The translations under genes and the position numbers were made by a program. This document shows positions 55,562 to 64,000 of a DNA stretch of 64,000 bases, in pieces. A model generated the notes under the pieces. That model worked only from the letters and a program-made list of their open reading frames with translations, had not been told where the DNA came from and made no database searches. Position 1 is the stretch's first letter. Every line of letters starts with the position of its first letter. This DNA is from Macrotrachela quadricornifera (lineage: Eukaryota > Rotifera > Eurotatoria > Philodinida > Philodinidae): NCBI GenBank assembly GCA_022393335.1, contig JAJEKB010001426.1, positions 1,304,303 to 1,368,302 of the forward strand. Direction: 5' to 3'.

Positions 55562-56717
55562 ATCAGTAACGCAATAAAAACATTAAATTCATCAATATTT
55601 GTTGAAATCCATTTATTTATACGTGAATATTGCTGACGAGGATTGGAATTTTTACATACATTATCAGTGTAGCGATTTGTTTCATATACAATTATTTGTA
55701 CTAAATCTCTAGGAAAAATATAATTCCAAAATTCAATAGGAGTTTGAGCTCCTTTGACTTGAACTTTGCGATTGCCAACAAACTGAAATGGATCTCTATT
55801 GACATTGGAGCAACGGTCCATTTAGTTAAATCAATTTCTTCATTGGTGTCAGGCAAAGATGAACTGGACGTTGACAAGCTATCGTCAGTATCACTGTAAG
55901 AATAGTTGCTTGATATCATTCTGATTTTGTCGAAAAAACTTGATCGAGCAATAGAGAATATCAGCAAATGAAAATATATCTTAGATCCGGTAAAACATTG
56001 TTATGTATATGATGTTGATTTCAAAACTAAGCACACACACAAACTTTTAACGTACGTAGAGAATATAAATCTGAAATAATGGAATATACCAATGATGAAT
56101 AGGATACAGTTGAAATATACCTTAGTGACATCATGAAAAAAGGAAGGAAAACGCCATAGAAAACAGTATGGAAAAATACTGTGAGCTTTCTCTCTAGCTA
56201 AGCCATGTCTGCAATAAGGAAAGAGAGAGTACACTCATCGATGAATGTATATCAAAATGAATGAATATGAAAAACAGACTGCACACACATATAAGAAAAG
56301 AAACAGAACACGAAATAAAGAGGCACAAAACACTATGTGAATAGAACAGAGAAGGAAGGTCTCTAAGAGTGACGTACTGCAGAGGAGAAAGAGAAATGAT
56401 AGTAAGGACACTCGTCATCGCTGACAAATACCTTTACTGGAAGAAAGAGAACAAAAGAAAGAGCTTCACTGAACAAAACATATACAATAAACTGATTTTA
56501 ATCTTATTCAACTTTTTCCCTTCCTATTATGTAATTTCAAGAGCGAGGAACATAGTCGACATGAGGCATCAGAATCACTAGAGTAAGCAAAAATAGATGC
56601 AGGATGTTAGAGCCAACCCATAGCACACAAAAAACAGATATAAGGAATTATAGTCTTCATGTTTGCAATAAAAATTTCTCTGACAGATATATACGTCGTT
56701 AACAGTCAAGTGGTTAA

Positions 56718-57305
56718 TCAAATTTTTCGCGCAAAAAGAGCTAAACTTTTTGATTTTGAATCGATGCAGTTCTTGTCAATATCAATACCTCAATATCAGT
56801 CAAGATCAATCCCAATATCACTCAATAGTAAATGGTTTGTTATTGACGTTATTGGTATTATGACACTCCTATCACTAACTCATATTTGTTTACACATAAT
56901 AGTGAATACTGATTAAGAAGTTTCAATAGTAACCAGTTAAAAGCGATGAATCCTCTAGCGCAGAGAAAAACATGAGAAATGGCAGAAGTTTAATGTCGTA
57001 GAACGTTTTTAATGTGAATTAAAACCACTTGTTTGGCCGAAAGCCTATAAATATTTTTTTTCTGTTGTGATTGCGAAAGTGCCATCAATTCAGCCAAATC
57101 ACTAGGTCTTAGGACGCGATAGAACGCTGTTTTATAAAAGAAAAGTTGGTATTCATTTGATAGAGAAGGAGAAGCAAAGTTAAAATGCTAAAGAATCCCA
57201 AATCCGCTGTTTCCCCCTTGGAAAAAGTTCTAAATGCTTTAACAAGGGTCAAAAAAACCATTTCATAAACTCTGCGGTAAACTAACGTTGTCGATTTTTC
57301 TTATT
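56718..57305. other. Intergenic
   Basis: No feature seen. Bases 57200-57308 end in a good acceptor (TCTTATTTAG) before the next pseudogene and may be an intron. Confidence 0.35.
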
Positions 57306-57308
57306 TAG

Positions 57309-57752
57309 TTATCTTGTAATGTGAAGAAAGATGACATTCCATTAGTTGATTTACGAGAAAGAGCAATGGGTGTACTGGTAGTTGCAACAGGCAAGAATGT
57401 AATCCTCGATTTTGCAGAACTAATTCGAACGGAAAGCCAGAAGGAGGTGTTAGATCTTCTAACACATGTTTTCAAATGTAACCAGAAGCTACCGCGTATA
57501 ATTGTGTATGATGCAGGTAAAACATTTATCACGCCATTTAAAAATTAATATAATCACTGCTCTCAATGATTTAGGTTGTTTATTACAACAATATGTCAAA
57601 GACCAATGGACCAAAGGATTTATGAAGCGATCACAGGCAACCATGATCGTGGCAACATCAAGATATTTAATAGATAGATTTCATTTAACAAATCATAAAA
57701 AAGTAAAATATTCTCTGAGCTGTGATTCCTATTATTTACAAAAAAAATTGTG
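57309..57752 (+). pseudogene. Transposase-like domain relic (KDZ-like?)
   Basis: After the acceptor at 57308 the frame reads ERAMGVLVVATGKNVILDFA, ELIRTESQKEVLDLLTHVF and PRIIVYDAGKTF to a stop near 57546. In the next frame come NIITALNDLGCLLQQY and YLIDRFHLTNHKKVKYSLSC to TGA at 57750-57752. The order of a YD(x)C/G-type motif and a DRFHxxNH motif with Cys is like KDZ and related zinc-ribbon transposases, but the assignment is uncertain. One frameshift separates the halves. Confidence 0.45.
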
Positions 57753-57789
57753 ACTGAATTTTTATGTATGATGGCCTTGTAAAAAAAAC

Positions 57790-57960
57790 TGACTACAAAT
57801 ATCGATTAAAATGCGATTATAATCATACGATTTTAATCGATTATTTCAATTATTATAATCATAATCGATCCTTCTTAATGTCGAACATCAATTATAATCA
57901 TAATAATTGAAATAATCGGTTTAAACCGTATACTTTCATGATTATTGATGTTTAAATCAC
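57790..57960. repeat. AT-rich fold-back block
   Basis: CGATTATTTCAATTATTATA at about 57838 is mirrored by ATAATAATTGAAATAATCG ending at about 57919; the interior repeats ATAATCATAATCGAT words. Small hairpin-forming element without coding capacity. Confidence 0.55.
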
Positions 57961-58615
57961 TGATTCAAGTAATATGACCATAGTCCATTTTTAATCGACT
58001 TTCATCTCCCTAAACTTGAGTTTTTTTCTATTTTTTTGTACATAGACAATCATAGTCGTGATACTTTTCCAATAAAAAAGAATGAAGTTTGGAAGATTAT
58101 ATGAACTGCCTCCCTCACTTGTATTCAATTTCTATAAAACGACTTCGATTCTTCATCTTAATTTTCAGGTCATCCTCTATCAATCGTGTTTCAAAGAACT
58201 ATCATGAATGTTTCAATCAAAAAGTCTTAAAAAATTTACTTTTTCATTGCAGATGACACAATGCACAAAGCAATGAAAACAACAATTATAATAAACTAAC
58301 TAACTACACTTCAGGCAATGAATGTCTCACATACTATCACACTAAGACTTCAAGAAAAACACATGTTATGAAACAATGAGCAACAAAGAGATGGCACTAG
58401 AACCATCTTACTCAGTGCTCCAAGCTCAAAAAAGAATTATCAGAAGGTGTGAGGAGATAGAAATTTGAGAGATGCGGCGTCTCTACAGGAGATTTGTCTC
58501 TGACACCAATTGGAAGATACATGTAATAAACGAACAATGTGTTATGAGGCAATGTCGCATCTCTCATGGCATCTCCAGCATGCCCAATTTTCTGGATATG
58601 TGGCACTGCTGGTAG
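57961..58615. other. Intergenic
   Basis: No gene or element recognised up to the duplicated block. Confidence 0.35.
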
Positions 58616-58850
58616 AAAATGATCTTTCTGTTGCTGCAACAGACACTGCTAGTATTGCAAATATTTAGGACGAACGATTTAAATTAGCGTAAAATGATTT
58701 AATACGAAGAAGCACATTCCAAGTAAAAATAATATTTTTTTGTTCCTTGTTAAACTTTTCATCTAATTCCGTTAAGTTGTTTCCATGAAGGTTTTATAAT
58801 CTTCTTCGTATATTTGACGAAAAAATGTGCTAAAATCAAGTTCTTTACTC
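58616..58850 (-). pseudogene. hAT transposase relic (copy B)
   Basis: Shorter, more degraded version of 42835-43185 with an internal deletion of about 190 bp. Only fragments such as the SVAATDTASIANI-like region remain readable. Confidence 0.6.
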
Positions 58851-59552
58851 ATCTAAACCAATGTTAAATCAAACTAAGCATATTATTTGTATAATATATA
58901 TTTTTATTAAAAATCTAATCAGACCAAACTTGTATTGTGGGGGAGGGGTCCTCTAGGCCCAACTATGAATACGTCCTTGATTGATTGTTGACAGAAAATC
59001 GATTCTTGAAAAGCAAGAATTGAAACGTAGCAGATTAGTTTGTCTTTTCGTCAAAAGATTGATTGATCTATTTTTTAATTAATAAAGCAGTTTTAAAACA
59101 TTTTATTGTGATATTCGTAATCACTACTATTGAATCTACAAACACATGTGGTTCTTACTCGTGAAAAATGAAAGTTTTTTCTTTCTGTTACTTGTGGGCG
59201 ACGACACCCACAAATATTGTCAATATCGTTTTCATGAGATAAAATTGAAAAGAGTAATCACGAATGATTCGTTATTCAAACCTGATACAAATCAATCGAT
59301 TCTATGATGGATCGCAAAACACCCCTTCCATATCCTTCTTCGTTTTCGTCACGATGACGAAGCTAAGAAAGATAAGGACAAAGTACGAAAGGATCAAACA
59401 TCATGTATACAACATACATTTGACTATGATACTAATAGATAACGTCACACACAACAAAAACAATATTTTTGCATGGAACGAATGACGCAAGCACAAATAT
59501 TATATTATATAAAGAATAAAGTCTTTTTTTCCATGTCATACTATAATCAAAA

Positions 59553-60219
59553 ATGTATTTGATATTACTTATTACAGTATTCATTCTTNNNNNNNNNNNN
59601 NNNNNNNNNNNNNNNNNNNNNNNNNNNNNNNNNNNNNNNNNNNNNNNNNNNNNNNNNNNNNNNNNNNNNNNNNNNNNNNNNNNNNNNNNNNNNNNNNNNN
59701 NNNNNNNNNNNNNNNNNNNNNNNNNNNNNNNNNNNNNNNNNNNNNNNNNNNNNNNNNNNNNNNNNNNNNNNNNNNNNNNNNNNNNNNNNNNNNNNNNNNN
59801 NNNNNNNNNNNNNNNNNNNNNNNNNNNNNNNNNNNNNNNNNNNNNNNNNNNNNNNNNNNNNNNNNNNNNNNNNNNNNNNNNNNNNNNNNNNNNNNNNNNN
59901 NNNNNNNNNNNNNNNNNNNNNNNNNNNNNNNNNNNNNNNNNNNNNNNNNNNNNNNNNNNNNNNNNNNNNNNNNNNNNNNNNNNNNNNNTCAATTCGACGT
60001 CCTGTAGGATTTATTCCATTTTCAATTGGAAAAAAATCTTGTCCTGGTGAATCTCTAGCAAATATGGAACTTTTTCTTTTCTTTAGTAATATAATTAGAC
60101 AATACAATTTTCATGTTGCAAATAAGGACAAACAAATCAATTCAAGAAAATTTTATCACACAAGTTTAACGCGTGCACCTTTTGATTATGAAATCTCATT
60201 TGTTAAAAGATCATTTTAA
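59553..60219 (+). CDS. Cytochrome P450 copy B, interrupted by assembly gap
   Basis: ATG at 59553 gives the same N-terminus (MYLILLITVFIL) as copy A, then a run of N. After the gap, 59989-60219 encodes the same C-terminus, including the haem loop FSIGKKSCPG and stop TAA, with almost no amino-acid change. In copy A the missing part is about 1240 bp, but the gap is 400 N, so its length is not real or the copy is internally deleted. Functional status cannot be judged. Confidence 0.75.
59589..59988. other. Assembly gap, 400 N
   Basis: Exactly 400 undetermined bases inside P450 copy B; the round number suggests a placeholder or scaffold estimate. Confidence 0.95.
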
Positions 60220-60299
60220 ATAAAAATAAATTTATAGGCTTTTTTTATACTCATACTAGTCTTCTTTTAAAAAAAGATGCTTCGTATAATTCATATTGT

Positions 60300-60845
60300 A
60301 CAAGGATCACATTAATGTGAATCACTACTACTGTTATGATCGAATAAATTATTCTTTTTTAGTATGCGTTAAGAGTCAATGTGACACTCGAAAGTGCTTA
60401 CATTACCTAATAATTGAAATTAATTTTCATATTTAAATGTGAAATGCACAATTGATTGTTATCCATGCACATTATATACCAAGCAGCTTGTAGTAGTAAT
60501 AAGAGGACGAGATAGGCCGAGAGTAAAAAGGAAGAAAAAACACAAAACTCATATCCTCGTGTGCTATTTTTCCCTGCTCTTTCATTCATTCTACCTGAAT
60601 AAAGGTGATCGGTTTTAAGAGGTATGACTCATGCCTATTTATCAATAATTTAACTCGTTTGTTCCGAAAGAAATGATCAAGATTATCTTTTTTCCTGTAT
60701 TGAAACTCATTCCAAAAGAAAAATATCATCATAAAAACGAGAGCGACTTAGATCATATGTCTGTATATTTTTTAATTTTTTCTGAGTATACTGTTTGACA
60801 TAAACACCTCGTGATTGTTCATTGGTTATACTGTATAAATTCTGA
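60300..60845. other. Sequence unique to duplication copy B
   Basis: No gene supported; absent from copy A, so inserted here or deleted there. Confidence 0.4.
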
Positions 60846-61062
60846 GCTAAGACAAAATGATATCAGTGAAGCAACCGAAGTCCTACACAAAATTGCTGCT
60901 GTAAAATCTGTTGTTGTGAGTCTGGAAGTAGAGAGAAGAAAAGAAACAACAAAACAAACTGTAAATAGGTATAGGCAAAAAAAACACAGTCCCAATGCTT
61001 TCGTAGTCATGCAGTTTTTTCTTCTTAACCAGACAGAGAAAGTCTTTAAAAAAAATGCATAA
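60846..61062 (+). pseudogene. TFIIS N-terminal-domain-like exon fragment
   Basis: After a possible acceptor (TTCTGAG, to about 60845) the frame reads LRQNDISEATEVLHKIAAVK, then SLEVERRKETTKQTVNRYRQ and KKHSPNAFVVM, ending at TAA 61060-61062. The pattern TVNRxRxxxSPN resembles the TFIIS N-terminal (LW) domain of elongation factors. There is no ATG or partner exon. The homologous stretch in copy A (45499-45660) is broken. Low-confidence family call. Confidence 0.35.
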
Positions 61063-62044
61063 AAACGCATTAGAAATTCATAAAAGCGGCGTTTTTAGGA
61101 AATTTTTATTAGGTTTTTTTTGTAGAATCCACGACATCTTAATCTGACTTAAAAAAAACTCCATTATTTCGCGTTATTCATAGCCATTTTACTCGTATTT
61201 GCTAGCTCACTTATGAACATGTTTTCATACGTCAGAAATCACTTCGTTTTTTTAATGTTATTGAAAGAGGTTTAACTCGTTTTCGCAAATTGCAAGTTAG
61301 GCATATTATTGTATGCCAAATTTCGCTTTGCAATTTCACGGCATTTAGAAAGACTACGGATAGATTAACGCACTGAAAAGCTCACTTGTTTTTGTACTGT
61401 AAAATATAGTGCATAAGCTGATGTTGTTTCATCTTTATCTTTTCAACTCGTATCCCTTATCCCTGAGATATACCCCTACATCAGTATTTATTTGGTAAAT
61501 ATTTATATTCATACCTTGCTGAGTACATCGCTACATTAAAACTCACATGGATGTACGTCTATATCCTAGCCGTGTGGTACAGATTTGTACGTTCCCCATA
61601 CAGGTATATGTGTATACGTTACTCGTGTAGGTAAAAGTCAATAGGTTACTCTTAGGGATATATCGGCGTGACCACACATTACAGAATTTCATTTTTCCAC
61701 ATTACCACTTCTCTAACTTCGTGATAATAGAAGTAAACCATCTGAAATTTTTATCATAGATAAGGTTTATAGAGATTTCTTACCAGTAAAAATTTCATTG
61801 ATTTCTCTTTGATCATAGCTGAGTTATTTAGTAAAATGTTGTCCATTAAGAAATTTCAATAATTGGACAAATTTTCTTAGGGTAGCTTGGATTTTACTGT
61901 TTTCTTACGAAATGTGATGTCACACAAACAAACTTTATATATAAAAGTTGTTCAGCTTTTAACAGGCTCTTAAAATATCAAATGATTTTTGATGCAACGT
62001 AGCTGCATCAAATAAAAGATGTATAATATCATCATTACGGAGTT
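61063..62044. other. Intergenic
   Basis: No feature supported. Confidence 0.35.
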
Positions 62045-62320
62045 TCACCATTTTTTTAATTTAAGAATAAGGCAGGTTTTATCATCTGAAATTTCAAGTA
62101 GTTGAATTACAAATTCATTTTCAGTTAATCCACAAGTATTACAGCAACATTTTCTTTCATTCAATAGTTCAGTTTTATTGTCATAACAAAAACTACATGA
62201 TAGATAATACCTACTAATACATAATAAGAAGAAATGTATAACAAACAAAAACATATTAGAAGTTGAATGTAATTTTTTCTGTACTATTTGAGTAAATTTT
62301 ACATTCAATTCTATTAACAT
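62045..62320 (-). pseudogene. Possible C-terminal part of the transposase-like relic
   Basis: A 91-codon frame ends CCCNTCGLTENEFVIQLLEI, DDKTCLILKLKKW. Its Cys-rich piece could be a zinc knuckle. It follows the transposase-like fragments in the same orientation, but I cannot tie it to them by motif. Confidence 0.3.
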
Positions 62321-62352
62321 CTAAAACAATCATTGAATGTATCTTTTGAATA

Positions 62353-63960
62353 TCAGGTACAGTAAGCATGTTCAATTTCACTGGTTAGTAATTCATCAAT
62401 AAAAATTGAACGATTCTTTTGTTTAACCAAATTTAGAAAATCAATACCATTTTTGCAGAGTTTACCAACCATAACATCTTGATAAACCATTCGTTTAATT
62501 GTTCCTTCAAGTTCATCGACTACTCCTTGAAATCTTTCCTCACGACTAATCATCTGGTTCGGCTACAACTTTTTATATTACTCGTAATTAAATAATTATT
62601 TTTGCATAAGAAAATTATTGCTCAAAGACACTATAAATTTACTTTCAAATTCTGCTTTAGCTTCACTCACCTTTGCCATGATTATTGGCAAAGAAATTCC
62701 ATGATAATTTGATTGAAAACTATTGAAATAAAAATATCAAATTTTTAAACAAATATCTCTACTTCAATTGACATGCACTTCCATCACTAAATATAATTAA
62801 CTCTTTCGATGATGGTACAAATACTTTAAAATGTGTTCAAGACATTTAGATACTGTATACTTATTGTGTGGTAGATCATTCGATACTATAATCATTGGAT
62901 AAGTAGTCGATTTAGTCCATACATAAGCAGTAAATAATAGTAATTGTTTTCCTGACCAATGTACACTTTGAATTTCATTTTGTTCGACGATAGAAAAATT
63001 CTCGGAATAATCGACTTGTACTAAACAACATTCTTCATTTAAATTTTCCTTCATTAATTCAAAAAACAACTGATCGTTGTCATTTAACAAAGACATGAAA
63101 TCAAAAATGTTTGATCTTATTTTCTAATGTTTTAACACATTCAAGAATAGAACCTTCATAATCGATTTTCACAGCTTTACCATCTGTAGATGTTGACCAC
63201 AACGTACATTTATTTATAATAAGTTCATCAATAATTTTATTTTGAATTCTATCTTTAAAAAATGTATCACATTTATTGCACTTACTGAACATACATAATT
63301 AATTTGTATCATCACAAACAATTATTTGTATAAAACAGTTAATGATCGTAAATCTCGAAACATAGATCGACCTACTTTAATATCTGGATTTTCTTCAAGA
63401 AATAATTGATGTAATTCACGAAGTGAATAAAGTAGATAGCATTTTTGTAAAATATTTTTAACATCATTTTTTTTAAAAGTAGTTACATCTTTTTCACCTG
63501 AAGCTTGATAACTGAAATCGTCACGATAATAATATTGATCAATTTTATCTTTAATAGTTGTCGGTAATGATCGATTAATCCGTTCATATCTATTGTTTAA
63601 CTTCAGTATGTATAAATCTTGAGCTATCTGCTGAATTAATTCGATCTGTTTATCTTTATTTATTGGTAATACATTCGTAATTCATTTTAATGTGTTGGCC
63701 TTTGCTTGTTTTGTTGGAAAGAATAACATAACTGGTGATGAAGCAATTTGATTTTCTTTTCCTTTGTTTTCTCACGAAACCTACGAAAATTTTCGTGTTG
63801 ACGTAAACATAATGCATTTAATTTAGGTAATGATATTTTTGCACAAACCAATCGTTTACGTTTACGATCTTTTCTTTCATTATCTGACTCAATCCTGCCA
63901 GCTTCTTTTTTTCTCGATAGCGTCGAGCTCTTTCAGCGCCAGAAAGAACCATCAGAAAAA
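62353..63960 (-). pseudogene. Transposase-like gene with SDG and HGKG motifs, decayed
   Basis: Minus-strand fragments in order: a basic N-terminus near 63950-63750 (KISLPKLNALCLRQHENFRR), YYYRDDFSYQASGEKDVTTF and YLLYSLRELHQLF, ENPDIKVGRSMFRDLRSL (63560-63340), WSTSTDGKAVKIDYEGSILE (63210-63130), CLVQVDYSENFSIVEQNEIQ then SVHWSGKQLLLFTAYVW (63040-62930), IIFSDGSACQL (about 62790), NFFANNHGKGE (about 62680) and GVVDELEGTIKRMVY (about 62525). I know this motif order from repetitive transposon-like proteins of many invertebrates with an RNase-H-like DDE fold, but not a secure superfamily name. Several stops and shifts; the 5' end may lie beyond the window. Confidence 0.6.
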
Positions 63961-64000
63961 ATTACAAATTTTAAAAAACATTTATAGTATTATGTTATAA

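Larger units (their letters stand above)
53884..55919 (-). pseudogene. piggyBac transposase, multiply broken
   Basis: The start is probably ATG 55919 (MISSNYSYSDTDDS, an acidic Ser-rich N-terminus). A one-base frameshift follows near 55822, then DPFQFVGNRKVQVKG and YIFPRDLVQIIVYETNRY. The hAT MITE (55133-55553) splits the gene. From 55098 the DDE core reads MYFSTDELL, FLDVDESLHMYKGR, then IIIGNYYSSPELF where the family has Asp-Asn-x-Tyr: the second catalytic Asp is Gly. DTMGGVDRTDQ follows. Another frameshift lies near 54310 and a third near 53960, before the Cys-rich C-terminal finger (CDVGLCVDPCF). It cannot be active. Confidence 0.88.
53672..56717 (-). mobile_element. piggyBac DNA transposon, inactivated
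   Basis: A 3046-bp element. Its ends are TTAACCACTTGACTGTTAA at 53672-53690 and the exact reverse complement at 56699-56717, so both outermost four bases are TTAA, the piggyBac target. It holds one minus-strand transposase gene (pseudogene) and a nested hAT MITE. The 56000-56698 part is non-coding. Confidence 0.9.
58616..61050. repeat. Segmental duplication, copy B
   Basis: Matches copy A (42835-45665): hAT relic, spacer, P450 and downstream block in the same order and orientation, about 15.7 kb away. About 590 bp at 60300-60890 has no counterpart in copy A. Confidence 0.85.

Overview
This is a nuclear eukaryotic window, AT-rich (about 30% GC by eye), with very short GT-AG introns (often 45-70 nt) and many decayed transposable elements. 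The mix of gene families points to a bdelloid rotifer: intron-poor rhodopsin-like 7TM receptors, F-box/LRR proteins, thrombospondin-repeat secreted proteins, Penelope-like elements (PLEs), piggyBac, hAT, mariner and non-LTR elements. This assignment is inference from gene content; no species marker was seen.

Layout. 0-5 kb: a TTAA-flanked hairpin MITE (212-809), orphan or decayed exons (1.15, 2.1, 3.17 and 3.69 kb). 5.36-7.81 kb: a very regular plus-strand array of 17 LRR exons, each 84 nt and almost all on a 139-bp period, ending in a terminal exon. 11.2-13.0 kb: intact F-box/LRR gene. 13.6-14.15 kb: mariner relic. 14.6-17.0 kb: a 13-exon SLC22-type transporter. 18.0-19.0 kb: intronless 7TM receptor, followed by a small relic of a second transporter copy. 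21.3-22.9 kb: fold-back elements and a kinase pseudogene. 24.9-26.6 kb: intronless otopetrin-like channel. 26.6-27.6 kb: PLE debris with an inverted duplication and a hammerhead-ribozyme relic. 28.85-30.28 kb: a 1.4-kb near-perfect palindrome. 31.7-36.4 kb: minus-strand secreted Cys-rich/Thr-rich/TSP1 gene. 37.9-39.4 kb: PLE reverse-transcriptase pseudogene. 40.0-42.2 kb: young 5'-truncated LINE with a perfect 31-bp target-site duplication. 42.7-45.7 kb and 58.6-61.05 kb: two copies of a segmental duplication carrying a hAT relic and a cytochrome P450; the second P450 holds a 400-N gap. 45.7-46.4 kb: another LINE relic. 46.8-49.5 kb: decayed unknown genes. 51.3-52.5 kb: three-exon 7TM receptor. 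53.67-56.72 kb: piggyBac element with TTAA-flanked terminal repeats, a dead catalytic site and a nested 421-bp GC-rich hAT MITE. 57.3-57.8 kb and 62.3-64 kb: two further transposase-like relics.

The genes that look functional are the LRR array (5' part not found), the F-box gene, the SLC22 transporter, two 7TM receptors, the otopetrin-like channel and P450 copy A; the TSP1 gene is doubtful because one splice phase does not fit. They do not form a pathway; they are typical members of large environmental-response and signalling families. The rest is mostly layered transposon history. Splice sites were assigned by eye and checked by reading-frame arithmetic, not by transcript data.
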